DNA of 64,000 nt from Pseudomonas sp. PSB18 (GCF_014596565.1 NZ_NOIN01000005.1:62001-126000), one strand, 5' to 3'. Shown: positions 26,854 through 36,142, numbered from the stretch's first letter. A program made the numbers and translations. The notes: generated by a model from the letters alone, not told the origin.

Positions 26854-27824
26854 AGCGGCTCAGATTGTCACGTCGATCCTGGCTAGGGGTACTGGCACTG
26901 CTGCTGGGCATCCAGCTCAATGCCATCGCCGGTCCCCGGGTGCTCGTCGCGCTGCCCGGCGTGCATGCGCTCACCTCGGCGCTCAGCGAGGGTACGAGCA
27001 TCGAAGTGGTCCGTATCCCACCAGACGCTGCCGTGCCCATGGAAAGCCAGGCCAACGCGCTGTCGCGCCTGGACGCCAAGGTGTTCCAGCAGGCCGATGC
27101 GGTGGTCACCCTGAGCAGCCTCTGGCGCGCGGATCCGTTGTTTGCGGCGGCCCGTCGCCACAACCTGCGGATCATCGAAATCGATGCCTCGCGCTCCTGG
27201 GACCCGATCAAGCCCGGTGTGGCGGTGGTCCGTGCGCCAGCCAACGACGTGCCCTGGGCCGGCCCGCGTGACATCGGTGTCGGCCCCTCGCCCTACGCCT
27301 GGCTGGGTCCCATCAACGCCATGCGCATGTCGGCGCTGATCACTGCAGACCTGGTGCGCCTGTCCCCCACCGATGCGCCTCGGATCACCCGCAACCTCGC
27401 CGCGCTGGAGGGCCGATTGCGTCAGCTCAAGGCCGAATACGGCGCCCGGCTGATGGAACTGCCGGATCCACGGGTGCTGTCGCTGGCCAACGAATTCATC
27501 TATCTGTTCGGCGAGTTCGACATCTTTGTCGATGGCTGGTTTGTCCGGCAGGACGTCGACTGGAGCGACGCCGACCGTGCCGCGCTGACCCAATACCTGC
27601 GCGAGCGCGACATTCATGTGGTCGTCCACAAATGGGCACCGGACGCCAGGATCGCCAAGGCCATCGAAGACGGTGGCGCTCGGCTGCTGATCCTGGACGC
27701 GGGCAACCCGGGCCTATTCGCCGACGCGGCCAACGGGTACGAGGCGCTCCTGCGCTCGAACCTGGACGCACTGCTGGCCGCATTCGCCTCCCCACTAATC
27801 AAGCCGACCGTGGAGTCCTTATGA
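26850..27824 (+). CDS. Degenerate TroA/ZnuA-fold periplasmic protein lacking the metal His ligands
   Basis: A 324-aa exported protein whose plan follows metal-binding proteins of the ZnuA type, but each ligand segment is changed. The DPH-EP-like site reads AVPMESQAN (Met64 where His is expected), the second reads SPYAWLGPINAMRM (Tyr149), and the third reads LANEFIYLFGEFDIF (Asn214). The alignment is by eye and moderately sure. It may bind a non-metal ligand or a metal complex, or act as a partner of the intact binding protein. It overlaps permease and next gene by 4 bp each. Confidence 0.6.
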   Translation: MKRLRLSRRSWLGVLALLLGIQLNAIAGPRVLVALPGVHALTSALSEGTSIEVVRIPPDAAVPMESQANALSRLDAKVFQQADAVVTLSSLWRADPLFAAARRHNLRIIEIDASRSWDPIKPGVAVVRAPANDVPWAGPRDIGVGPSPYAWLGPINAMRMSALITADLVRLSPTDAPRITRNLAALEGRLRQLKAEYGARLMELPDPRVLSLANEFIYLFGEFDIFVDGWFVRQDVDWSDADRAALTQYLRERDIHVVVHKWAPDARIAKAIEDGGARLLILDAGNPGLFADAANGYEALLRSNLDALLAAFASPLIKPTVESL

Positions 27825-28144
27825 AATCCCCCTGTTCGGTGCATCGGCTATCGCTGGTCGGTGCCCTGCTGTTCTGCCAGGCCGCCTTTGCCCATGCACC
27901 GGTTTTCGACTGTTACATCGACAGCGATGACTGGGTGACCTGCGAGGCGGGCTTCACCGACGGCAGCTCGGCCGCCGGCCGGAAAATCGATGTCCGGGAC
28001 ATGAGCGACAAAGTGCTGCTCGAAGGTGCCGTCGGCCAGGACAACACCTACCGCTTCCAACCGCCAAACGGAAACTATTCGGTGCTGTTCCTCGGCGGTG
28101 ACGGCCATGACGTCGCGATCCAGTCCTCCGACATTTTAAAGTGA
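27821..28144 (+). CDS. Small secreted protein with N-terminal His (NikL-like)
   Basis: A 107-aa protein with signal peptide (LVGALLFCQAAFA) and predicted mature start HAPVFDCYIDSDDW. The small size, N-terminal His and position before a DUF4198 gene resemble NikL-type accessory proteins of nickel/cobalt transport loci; that link is by context and length, not firm homology. Two Cys (DCYID and VTCEAG) may pair. Its start overlaps the previous stop. Confidence 0.55.
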   Translation: MKSPCSVHRLSLVGALLFCQAAFAHAPVFDCYIDSDDWVTCEAGFTDGSSAAGRKIDVRDMSDKVLLEGAVGQDNTYRFQPPNGNYSVLFLGGDGHDVAIQSSDILK

Positions 28145-28974
28145 AACTGCCCATGTCCCACAAGAAAACACTGTTCCAGGCCCTTGCGGCAACGTCCATC
28201 TGCCTGACCGGCGCCGCACAGGCGCATTTCCAGATGCTCTACGTCGAGGACACCGCGTTGCAGCGTGGGACCCAACTGGAGTTCGCGGTCGTGTTCACCC
28301 ATCCCTTCGCTGGCGGCCCCACCATGGTCATGGGTGAACCCCGGGTCTTCAGCCACACCAGCTCGCTGGGCGGGGAAAAGAAGGATCTGCTCAAGTACCT
28401 GCGACCGGTTGAATGGCACACCCGCGATAACCGAGCGGCCGCCTATCGCGCGACGATTCCACGGGAGCTGATGCGTTCGATGGGCGACCATGTCTTCGTG
28501 CTCGAACCCGAGCCTTACCTGGAAACCGAGGAAGACCTGTACATCCAGCAGTTCACCAAGCTGATCGTCAACGTCGGCGGCGTGCCCGGCCAATGGGCAG
28601 AGCCCCAGGGCTTGCCGGTGGAGATCCAGCCCTTGAGCAAGCCTTACGCGAACTGGACCGGCGGCGTATTCCGCGCGCGGGTGCTGGCCGACGGCAAGCC
28701 TGTCCCGAACGCCAGGGTCGAAATCGAATACCTCAACCACGCCATCGATTTCGAGAACAATGCCTTTGGCCAGCAAGCCTATGTCACGGCTCCCCAGCCG
28801 TCCTTCAACGTCCTGAGCACCTACGCCGATGCCGAAGGGGTCGTGACCATCGGCCTGCCCCGGGCCGGCTGGTGGGGCATCGCGGCACTCAACATCGGCG
28901 CAACGAAAACCCACAAGGGCAAACCCCTGTCCCAGGACGCCGTGCTGTGGGTGCAGGCCAGGGACATGAAATGA
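28141..28974 (+). CDS. DUF4198 family periplasmic protein (NikK/CbiK-like)
   Basis: A 277-aa exported protein; the signal peptide ends AAQA and the mature chain begins HFQMLY, the usual start of DUF4198 proteins tied to nickel or cobalt uptake. Other marks are TMVMGEPRVFSH, a HVFVLEPEPYLE segment, and a C-terminal Ig-like domain (FRARVLADGKPVPNARVEIEY). The start is either GTG 28141, overlapping the previous stop, or ATG 28153. It is the last gene of the rightward operon; a LysR gene converges 41 bp away. Confidence 0.75.
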   Translation: MKLPMSHKKTLFQALAATSICLTGAAQAHFQMLYVEDTALQRGTQLEFAVVFTHPFAGGPTMVMGEPRVFSHTSSLGGEKKDLLKYLRPVEWHTRDNRAAAYRATIPRELMRSMGDHVFVLEPEPYLETEEDLYIQQFTKLIVNVGGVPGQWAEPQGLPVEIQPLSKPYANWTGGVFRARVLADGKPVPNARVEIEYLNHAIDFENNAFGQQAYVTAPQPSFNVLSTYADAEGVVTIGLPRAGWWGIAALNIGATKTHKGKPLSQDAVLWVQARDMK

Positions 28975-29015
28975 CAACGCCGGCGGCAGCATCCAATCGC
29001 AGGAGCGCAATCCGT

Positions 29016-29921
29016 CTAACGACTGAGCGCGACCACGAACTCCAGGAACGCACGGACCTTGGCCGGAGGGAGATGCCGCGAGGGGTACAAGGCGTACAGT
29101 GGAAAGTACTCGTCCGGCCAGTCCGGGAACAGCTCGACCAGTGTGCCCGCCCGCAAAGCGGGCTCCATACCCAACGCCAAAACCTGGGCAACGGCTTGGC
29201 CTTCTTCGCAGATCCGATGCATCGTGCCTACGTCGTTGACCATCAGCCGACTATGGGTCTTGACCTTGAGCCGCTCGGCGCCACGGTGGAATTCCCACGG
29301 GAAGGCCCTGCCGGTTTGCGGGTTGCGAAAATCGACACATACATGCCCGGCGCTTTCCAGTTCGGTCGGATGAAGCGGTCGACCATGCTTTTTCAGGTAG
29401 GCCGGAGAAGCAACGGTCAGGACACGGGTTTGCAGCAACTGCCTCCCGATCAATGAAGATGACGGCGGCTCACCGAAGCGCACGGCCAGGTCCATCCCGT
29501 CTGCAATCAGATCGCCCAACTGCTCGCGCGTCACCAGATCCAACTCGATGGCGGGATAGGTTGCCATGAAACCGCCGAGGGCCGGTGCCAGGATCAGTCG
29601 GGAGAAATACGGATCGACGTTGACTCTCAACCGTCCACGTACGGCCGTGGCACTGCCTGAAGCGAGCGTCGCGGCCTCCTCCAGGCTTGTCAGCAACGGC
29701 GCAATCTCCTCATACAGGCGCCGCCCCTCATCGGTCAGTTTCACGGAACGGGTGGTGCGGTCGAACAGCCGGATGCCGAGCCGCGCCTCCAGGCGTGCAA
29801 CCGCGCGGCTGACCCCGGACTGGGTCATGTCCAGCGCATCGGCGGCCCTGACGAAACTCCCGGTCTCCACCACGGCCGACAACACCCCCATTCCGCTGAC
29901 CAAGCGTCCATCGAAGCTCAT
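29016..29921 (-). CDS. LysR-family regulator
   Basis: A 301-aa LysR regulator with the AaeR/DsdC-like plan: GMGVLSAVVETGSFVRAADAL and SGVSRAVARLEARLG in the HTH, then DLAVRFGEP and VCVDFRNPQTGRAFPWEF in the effector domain. ATG 29921 is selected; longer forms add unrelated residues. It diverges from the NmrA-like oxidoreductase at 30032 and probably controls it. Confidence 0.9.
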   Translation of the reverse strand: MSFDGRLVSGMGVLSAVVETGSFVRAADALDMTQSGVSRAVARLEARLGIRLFDRTTRSVKLTDEGRRLYEEIAPLLTSLEEAATLASGSATAVRGRLRVNVDPYFSRLILAPALGGFMATYPAIELDLVTREQLGDLIADGMDLAVRFGEPPSSSLIGRQLLQTRVLTVASPAYLKKHGRPLHPTELESAGHVCVDFRNPQTGRAFPWEFHRGAERLKVKTHSRLMVNDVGTMHRICEEGQAVAQVLALGMEPALRAGTLVELFPDWPDEYFPLYALYPSRHLPPAKVRAFLEFVVALSR

Positions 29922-30031
29922 TAATGATTCCCCAGCATCAAACTGATGACATTGATGATATCGAAGAAGCTTTGCCGCGCCGCAATAATTCAACGACAGC
30001 GACATCGGGTCGCTCTGAATGAGGACGGCAT
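29922..30031. promoter_or_regulatory. LysR / NmrA divergent control region
   Basis: A 110-bp gap with the palindrome CATCA-AAC-TGATG (29936-29948) and a further TGATG at 29953, fitting a LysR T-N11-A operator between divergent regulator and target. Confidence 0.5.
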
Positions 30032-30883
30032 ATGTACACGGTCATGGGTGTGACAGGTCAGGTCGGCGCTGAAGTTGCACGCGCCTTGTTGGCTGCCCGT
30101 CAGCGCGTCAAGGTGGTGGTGCGTGATCTCGAAAAAGGTCAGGCCTGGGCGGAAAAAGGTTGCGACGTCGCGGTGGCCGACGCCAATGACGTCAACGCGC
30201 TGACCGCTGCGTTCAGTGCCAGCACTGGCGTGTTCATCCTGCTGCCGCCCAATTTCGACCCTTCCGAGGGCTTTGAAGAAACCCGCCGAATCATTGAGAA
30301 CCTGCGCGCGGCACTCGCCACCGCTCGACCTGCAAAGGTCGTGTGCATTTCGTCCATCGGCGCACAGGCTCGTCAGCCCAACCTGCTGAACCAGTTGCAA
30401 CTGCTGGAGCAGAGCCTCAGCACGCTGGAACTGCCCGTCACGTTCCTGCGACCGGCCTGGTTCATGGAAAACAGCCTCTGGGACATCGAACCCGCCAGGC
30501 ACAGCGGTGTGATCCCAAGCTTTCTCCACCCGCTGGACAAGCCGGTTCCCATGATCGCGACGGCCGACGTAGGTCGAGTGAGCGCGCAGTTGTTGCAAGA
30601 GGACTGGCAAGGCAAACGCATTGTCGAGCTGGAATACGAAGATCCTGTAACGCACAACGACATCGCCGCCGCGCTTTCGGAACTGCTGGGCAAACCGGTG
30701 AGCATGGAAGTCGTGCCCGGCGACACCTGGGAGTCGCTGTTCCGTTCCCAAGGCATGAACAACCCGCTACCCAGGATTCAGATGCTCAACGGTTTCAATG
30801 AAGGCTGGATTCGATTCGAAGGTCTCCCTCGCAAAGGGCACACCGGCCTGAAGGAGGTGCTGGCAGGATTGCTTGCCCGCTGA
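30032..30883 (+). CDS. NmrA/NAD(P)-binding Rossmann oxidoreductase
   Basis: A 283-aa atypical short-chain dehydrogenase of the NmrA / quinone-oxidoreductase-2 type. It shows the N-terminal NAD(P) loop VMGVTGQVGAEV, Arg in VVVRDLEKG, and RPAWFMEN, where canonical SDRs have a Tyr-Lys pair. Members act as redox-sensing binders or quinone reductases. GAGGA precedes ATG 30032. It is the likely target of the divergent LysR protein. Nothing is recognised in the 78 bp that follow. Confidence 0.83.
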   Translation: MYTVMGVTGQVGAEVARALLAARQRVKVVVRDLEKGQAWAEKGCDVAVADANDVNALTAAFSASTGVFILLPPNFDPSEGFEETRRIIENLRAALATARPAKVVCISSIGAQARQPNLLNQLQLLEQSLSTLELPVTFLRPAWFMENSLWDIEPARHSGVIPSFLHPLDKPVPMIATADVGRVSAQLLQEDWQGKRIVELEYEDPVTHNDIAAALSELLGKPVSMEVVPGDTWESLFRSQGMNNPLPRIQMLNGFNEGWIRFEGLPRKGHTGLKEVLAGLLAR

Positions 30884-30961
30884 TGGCCGAACGCGCGGAT
30901 ATGGCCGGTTTCCACGGTACTTCGTTCAAAGGAACTGACCGTCTGCGAGCGGTCTCACCCG

Positions 30962-31879
30962 TCAAAACACAAAGCCGTGCCCCAGCTCACTCTCCATCCA
31001 CTCCAGGAACCGCCGCACCCTGGGAAAGCCGGAGTGGGCTTTTGGAAACACCAGATGATGCGCCGCGACCGGGGCACTCAACGTCTGAGGCGCGACTTCG
31101 ACCAGCGCACCGCTGACGAGGTATTTCTGCGCCAGCAGCGTGCTCTCCAGGGCAAATCCCAGGCCGTGGCTCGCGGCTTCCAGCGTCATGTATGAACGGT
31201 CGAAACTCAATGCGTAGGGTTTTTCCGGTCGTGCCAGACCGTGTTGCGCAAACCACTCAGGCCATTTGAGCAGCGTGGCCTCGGAGAGGATCAGATCCCT
31301 TTCCAACAGATCCGCCGCGCTGATGACCCGGTGCCGTGCGAGCAATACCGGGGCCGCCAGGACCGCGAAGGTCTCGTTGCGCACGGTTCGGACCTCGTAG
31401 CTCGGCCAGTTCGGCTGGCCGTGGCGGATGTCGACGTCGATCTTGTCCCGGCTGAAATGCAGCGACTCATACGAACACGACAGATTGATCTGGATATCCG
31501 GATGGCTCAGGCGAAACGCCTCCAGGCGCGGCATCAACCATAGCAAGCCGAAGCTGGGCGCCGAGTGAAGCCTCAGGCAGTCGAGGCTGATGTCGCTGGA
31601 GGCCCGCTCCGTCGCCACTTCCAGGCTGTGCAACAGCCCGGAAATGTCCTTGAGGTACTGCTCGCCGACGGGGGTAAGGGTTACGCCACGGGCAGCGCGA
31701 ACGAACAGTTGGCGACCGATCATCGCTTCCAGTTTCGCCAATTGATGACTGATTGCCGAGGGCGTCAGGTCGAGGACTTCGGCAGCCCTGGCCAGGTTGC
31801 CAAAACGAGCGGTCTGCTCGAAGGCCTGAATAGCTCTCAGCGGTGGCAGGTTCGCTGGCGCATTGTCGTCATGGCGCAT
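30962..31879 (-). CDS. LysR-family regulator, GcvA-like
   Basis: A 305-aa LysR regulator with LPPLRAIQAFEQTARFGNLA, LTPSAISHQLAKLE and RQLFVRAARGVTLT, as in GcvA-type regulators. The effector domain has FGLLWLMPRLEAF and DVDIRHGQP. It diverges from the SDR/MFS/transketolase operon at 32069 and is its probable regulator. The intervening 189 bp are AT-rich near the middle with no repeat I would call an operator. Confidence 0.9.
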   Translation of the reverse strand: MRHDDNAPANLPPLRAIQAFEQTARFGNLARAAEVLDLTPSAISHQLAKLEAMIGRQLFVRAARGVTLTPVGEQYLKDISGLLHSLEVATERASSDISLDCLRLHSAPSFGLLWLMPRLEAFRLSHPDIQINLSCSYESLHFSRDKIDVDIRHGQPNWPSYEVRTVRNETFAVLAAPVLLARHRVISAADLLERDLILSEATLLKWPEWFAQHGLARPEKPYALSFDRSYMTLEAASHGLGFALESTLLAQKYLVSGALVEVAPQTLSAPVAAHHLVFPKAHSGFPRVRRFLEWMESELGHGFVF

Positions 31880-32068
31880 GAATGCTCCGCGCGGTTTTCT
31901 TAGGGTTTCTGGACGTCACTGCATTCAACCATCTGAGGCTGGCTTTGACGAGAGCTGAATTTTTTTCATCGACCAGTGAAGTTTGCGTTATTGCTCACCC
32001 CTCCTGCTCGGCACACTCTGAATCATCGATCACCCATCGAACCATAAGAACAATCAGAGGAACCGCTC

Positions 32069-32818
32069 ATGTTGCTTCAAGGCAAAATCGCAATCATCAC
32101 CGGCGCTGCATCGGAACGCGGCATCGGTCGGGCCACCGCCGTGACCTTCGCCCACCACGGCGCACGTGTCGTGATCCTGGATCTGGATGAATCCGCTGCC
32201 CGCGACGCGGCAGCGGCCCTGGGCGAAGGCCACCTGGGCCTGGCGGCCAACGTCGCCGACGAAGCCCAGGTCAAACAGGCCGTCGCCCAAATCATCGAAC
32301 ATTTCGGCCGTATCGACGTGCTGGTCAACAACGCCGGTATCACCCAACCCCTCAAGACCCTCGACATCCGCCCTGGCGATTACGACAGAGTGCTCGACGT
32401 CAGCCTGCGTGGCACGCTGCTGATGTCCCAGGCCGTGATCCCCATCATGCGCGCTCAATCGTCGGGCAGCATTGTCTGCATGTCGTCGGTCTCGGCCCAA
32501 CGGGGTGGCGGCATCTTTGGTGGCCCGCATTACAGCGCCGCCAAGGCGGGCGTCCTGGGACTGGGCAAGGCCATGGCCCGTGAGTTCGGTCCGGACCAGA
32601 TCAGGGTGAACTCGATCGCACCAGGCTTGATCCATACCGACATCACGGGTGGCCTGATGCAGGATGAACGACGCCACGCGATCATCGAAGGCATTCCCCT
32701 GGGTCGCCTGGGTGCCGCCCAGGACGTGGCCAACGCCGCGCTGTTCCTGGCCAGCGACCTCTCGTCCTACCTCACAGGCGTTACGCTGGATGTCAACGGC
32801 GGCATGCTGATTCACTGA
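32069..32818 (+). CDS. Short-chain dehydrogenase/reductase
   Basis: A 249-aa classical SDR: TGAASERGIGRA cofactor loop, LVNNAG, and the intact catalytic set Ser140, Tyr155, Lys159 in YSAAK. It would oxidise or reduce a hydroxyl/carbonyl of the pathway substrate. Asp40-region DLD suggests NAD(H) preference. It is the first gene of an operon with an MFS importer and split transketolase, so a sugar alcohol, ketose or related polyol is a fair guess for substrate. Confidence 0.88.
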   Translation: MLLQGKIAIITGAASERGIGRATAVTFAHHGARVVILDLDESAARDAAAALGEGHLGLAANVADEAQVKQAVAQIIEHFGRIDVLVNNAGITQPLKTLDIRPGDYDRVLDVSLRGTLLMSQAVIPIMRAQSSGSIVCMSSVSAQRGGGIFGGPHYSAAKAGVLGLGKAMAREFGPDQIRVNSIAPGLIHTDITGGLMQDERRHAIIEGIPLGRLGAAQDVANAALFLASDLSSYLTGVTLDVNGGMLIH

Positions 32819-32918
32819 TGACACGCACGCGGGTCGGCAATGGCCTGCGCTGTTCTGGATCGATGATGCGCCGGGCGGTAACGCCTGGCGGTCTATAAAA
32901 ACAAGAGATCAGACCATC

Positions 32919-34220
32919 ATGATGACCACCCTGACGCTCGACGCGGTTTCGACCGTGCGCTCCAATGCCTACCGCAAGACGGCCTGGCGCCTGATGCCCT
33001 TTTTGATGCTGTGCTATCTGTGCGCCTATCTGGATCGGGTCAATGTGGGGTTCGCCAAACTCCAGATGATGAGCGACCTGTCCCTCAGTGAAACCGTCTA
33101 CGGACTGGGAGCCGGGATGTTCTTTCTCGGCTACTTCCTCTGCGAAGTACCCAGCAACTTGATCCTGCACAAGGTCGGCGCTCGCCGCTGGATTGCCCGG
33201 ATCATGATCTCCTGGGGAATCATCTCCGCCCTCTTCGCCTTCGTCGAGACGGCCTGGCAGTTCTACACCCTGCGCTTTCTGCTGGGCATCGCCGAAGCAG
33301 GCCTGGCCCCCGGCCTGCTGCTTTACCTGACCTATTGGTTCCCATCCTATCGCCGGGCCAAAATGACGGTCCTGTGGTTCATCGCCATTCCGCTGTCCGG
33401 CATGATCGGCGGCCCACTGTCGGGCTGGATCATGAATCAGTTCGCCGGCTTCCATGGCTGGAGCGGCTGGCAGTGGATGTTCGTCATCGAAGCCATTCCG
33501 ACCGTGATCGTCGGCTTGTTGGTGCTGTCCTACCTGAAGGACGGCGTGCATCAGGCCACCTGGTTGAACGATGATGAAAAGGCACTGGTCAACAAGGAGC
33601 TCGCCGAGGACAACAGCCGCAAGGTCACCCATGCTTCACCACGGGAATTCATCCGTGACCGGCGCCTCTGGTTGCTGGCGTGCATCTACTTTTGCGTGGT
33701 CATGGGCCAGTACGCAATCACCTTCTGGCTGCCGACGCTGATTCGCAACGCCGGGGTGTCCGATCCCTTGCACATCGGCCTGCTCACCAGCCTGCCCTAC
33801 ATCTGCGCCATCGCCGCGATGCTGCTGATGGGCCGCAGCGGCGACAAGTACCGTGAGCGTCGCTGGCATCTGGTTGCACCGATGATCGCCGGCGCCATCG
33901 GCCTGACGCTGGCGGCCCTGCTGGGCGGCAATCTGCTGCTCTCGGTGCTGAGCCTGTGCCTGGCAGCGGCCGGCGTGCTGTCCGCGTCATCCCTGTTCTG
34001 GATGCTGCCCACGACGCTGCTCGGCGGTGTATCCGCAGCGGCGGGCATCGCCGGCATCAACAGCTTTGCCAATCTGGCCGGGTTCTGTTCGCCGTACCTG
34101 ATTGGCTGGATCACCACCACAACCGGCTCGAGCGCTATCGGCATGTACCTGATTACCGGCGTGCTGTGCATCGGCGCCTGTCTGGTACTGCGAATCCCGG
34201 CCGCCTCGGTCAATCGTTAA
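32919..34220 (+). CDS. MFS transporter, anion:cation symporter (ACS) type
   Basis: A 433-aa 12-helix MFS protein. ACS family features are YLDRVNVGFAKLQM in segment 1, FFLGYFLCEVPSNL, and WGIISALFAFV with RFLLGIAEAGLAPG. ACS members import organic anions such as tartrate, phthalate, glucarate or galactonate. It lies between the SDR and transketolase genes, so the imported compound is probably processed by them. Start ATG 32919 or the next codon. Confidence 0.87.
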   Translation: MMTTLTLDAVSTVRSNAYRKTAWRLMPFLMLCYLCAYLDRVNVGFAKLQMMSDLSLSETVYGLGAGMFFLGYFLCEVPSNLILHKVGARRWIARIMISWGIISALFAFVETAWQFYTLRFLLGIAEAGLAPGLLLYLTYWFPSYRRAKMTVLWFIAIPLSGMIGGPLSGWIMNQFAGFHGWSGWQWMFVIEAIPTVIVGLLVLSYLKDGVHQATWLNDDEKALVNKELAEDNSRKVTHASPREFIRDRRLWLLACIYFCVVMGQYAITFWLPTLIRNAGVSDPLHIGLLTSLPYICAIAAMLLMGRSGDKYRERRWHLVAPMIAGAIGLTLAALLGGNLLLSVLSLCLAAAGVLSASSLFWMLPTTLLGGVSAAAGIAGINSFANLAGFCSPYLIGWITTTTGSSAIGMYLITGVLCIGACLVLRIPAASVNR

Positions 34221-34238
34221 GTTCCTGGAGTCGTCACC

Positions 34239-35087
34239 ATGACTGTTACCGTCCCCACCACGCCGCTATCGGCTCTGGCAGATCGCGCCCATAACATCCG
34301 CCGCCATGCACTGCGCATGGGCCAGGTTCAGGGCCAGGGCTATGTCGGCCAGGCCCTGGGCGCTGCCGACCTTCTGGCCGTGTCCTATTTCCACGCGCTG
34401 CGCTATCAGCCACAGAACCCCGAATGGGAGGAGCGCGACCGCTTCTACCTGTCCATCGGGCACTACGCGATTGCGCTGTACGCCGCGCTGATCGAGGCCG
34501 GCATCATCCCCCTCGATGAGCTGGAAACCTATGGCTCGGACGACAGCCGCCTGCCGATGTCGGGCATGGCGGCGTACACCCCCGGCATGGAAATCACCGG
34601 TGGTTCCCTCGGTCATGGCCTGGGCATCGCAGTGGGTGCCTGCCTGGGGCTCAAACGCAAACAATCGGACTCATTCGTCTACAACCTGCTGTCCGATGGC
34701 GAGCTCAATGAAGGCTCGACCTGGGAAGCCGCGATGTCGGCCTCGCATTGGAAGCTCGACAACCTGATCGCAATCATCGACGTCAATAACCAGCAGGCCG
34801 ACGGCCACTCCAGCGAGGTGCTGGCGTTCGAACCCATCGTTGACCGCTGGCAGGCGTTTGGCTGGTTCACCCAACGGGTGGATGGCAACGATATCACCGC
34901 GTTGGTGGATGCATTCGACGCCGCGCGCAGCCATCAGAGAGCTCAGCCTCGCGTCATCATCTGCGACACCAAGATGGGCAAGGGCGTGGACTTCCTCGAA
35001 ACCCGTGAAAAGACCCACTTCATCCGCGTCGACGAAAACGAATGGGATCTGGCATTGAGCAACCTGAAGGTCGGGAGAACCGTATGA
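34239..35087 (+). CDS. Transketolase, N-terminal (ThDP-binding) subunit
   Basis: A 282-aa split transketolase subunit. The ThDP/Mg motif begins GDGELNEGSTWE and ends VNNQQADG. IGHYAIALYAAL and GGSLGHGLGIAVGA are characteristic. The partner subunit follows with a 4-bp ATGA overlap, giving a coupled two-chain enzyme that transfers a two-carbon ketol unit. Full-length transketolase of central metabolism is usually one chain, so this pair is likely a dedicated catabolic enzyme. Confidence 0.88.
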   Translation: MTVTVPTTPLSALADRAHNIRRHALRMGQVQGQGYVGQALGAADLLAVSYFHALRYQPQNPEWEERDRFYLSIGHYAIALYAALIEAGIIPLDELETYGSDDSRLPMSGMAAYTPGMEITGGSLGHGLGIAVGACLGLKRKQSDSFVYNLLSDGELNEGSTWEAAMSASHWKLDNLIAIIDVNNQQADGHSSEVLAFEPIVDRWQAFGWFTQRVDGNDITALVDAFDAARSHQRAQPRVIICDTKMGKGVDFLETREKTHFIRVDENEWDLALSNLKVGRTV

Positions 35088-36091
35088 GCAGTGTGAATAC
35101 CCCTTCGAGCGGCAAGAAACGACTGACGACATCGGCCATGATCGCCTCGATTGCCTCCGAAGGTCAGGCGACCCGCTCCGCGCCGTTCGGCCACGCACTG
35201 GCCGCCTTGGCCGAGCAACGCTCGGACATCGTCGGGTTGTCGGCTGACCTGTCGAAATACACCGATCTGCACATCTTCGCCAAGGCCCACCCGGATCGCT
35301 TCTACCAGATGGGCATGGCCGAACAACTGCTGATGAGCGCCGCCGCGGGTATGGCCCGCGAAGGCTGCGTACCCTTTGCCACCACCTACGCCGTGTTCGC
35401 TTCACGCCGCGCCTATGACTTCATCTGCATGGCCATTGCCGAAGAAAACCTGAACGTCAAGATCGTCTGCGGGTTGCCCGGCCTGACCACCGGGTACGGT
35501 CCAAGCCACCAGGCCACCGACGACCTGGCGATCTTCCGCGCCATGCCTAACCTGATGATCATTGACCCGTGCGACGCCCTGGAAATCGAACAGGCCGTGC
35601 CGGCCATCGCCGCACACAACGGGCCGGTGTACATGCGCCTGTTGCGCGGCAACGTGCCGTTGGTACTCGACGAGTACGGCTACCAATTCGAAATCGGCAA
35701 GGCCAAGACCCTGCGCACCGGCAAGGATGTGCTGATCATCTCCACCGGCCTGATGACCATGCGCTCGTTGGAGGCTGCACAACAGCTTCAGGCAGATGGC
35801 GTCGATGTCGCCGTGCTCCACGTCCCGACCATCAAACCGCTGGACGAGCACGCTATTCTCGCCGAGGCCCGCAAATCCGGACGCCTGGTGGTCACCGCCG
35901 AAAACCACTCGATCATTGGCGGTCTGGGCGAAGCGGTAGCGACGGTATTGCTGCGCAACAGTGTCACGCCGACTTTCCGGCAGATCGCACTGCCCGATGC
36001 GTTTCTGGATGCGGGCGCACTGCCGACGCTGCACGATCGCTATGGTATTTCGACCGAGGCAGTCTGCGCGCAAATCAAAAGCTGGTTGTAG
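35084..36091 (+). CDS. Transketolase, C-terminal subunit
   Basis: A 335-aa subunit with the pyrimidine-binding domain (DLSKYTDLHIFAKAHPDRFYQMGMAEQ holds the ThDP-activating Glu in MAEQ; split here only by quoting) and the C-terminal transketolase domain (LIISTGLMTMRSLEAA and ENHSIIGGLGEAV). ATG 35084 follows GGGAGA; an earlier in-frame start would overlap the N-subunit by 46 bp. Together with 34239-35087 it reconstitutes a transketolase. The substrate is unknown. Confidence 0.87.
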   Translation: MSSVNTPSSGKKRLTTSAMIASIASEGQATRSAPFGHALAALAEQRSDIVGLSADLSKYTDLHIFAKAHPDRFYQMGMAEQLLMSAAAGMAREGCVPFATTYAVFASRRAYDFICMAIAEENLNVKIVCGLPGLTTGYGPSHQATDDLAIFRAMPNLMIIDPCDALEIEQAVPAIAAHNGPVYMRLLRGNVPLVLDEYGYQFEIGKAKTLRTGKDVLIISTGLMTMRSLEAAQQLQADGVDVAVLHVPTIKPLDEHAILAEARKSGRLVVTAENHSIIGGLGEAVATVLLRNSVTPTFRQIALPDAFLDAGALPTLHDRYGISTEAVCAQIKSWL

Positions 36092-36142
36092 CCGCTGAAA
36101 CCGGGGGGGGTTGGCTGCCCCCCACTTCCCAAGGAGTGACAA

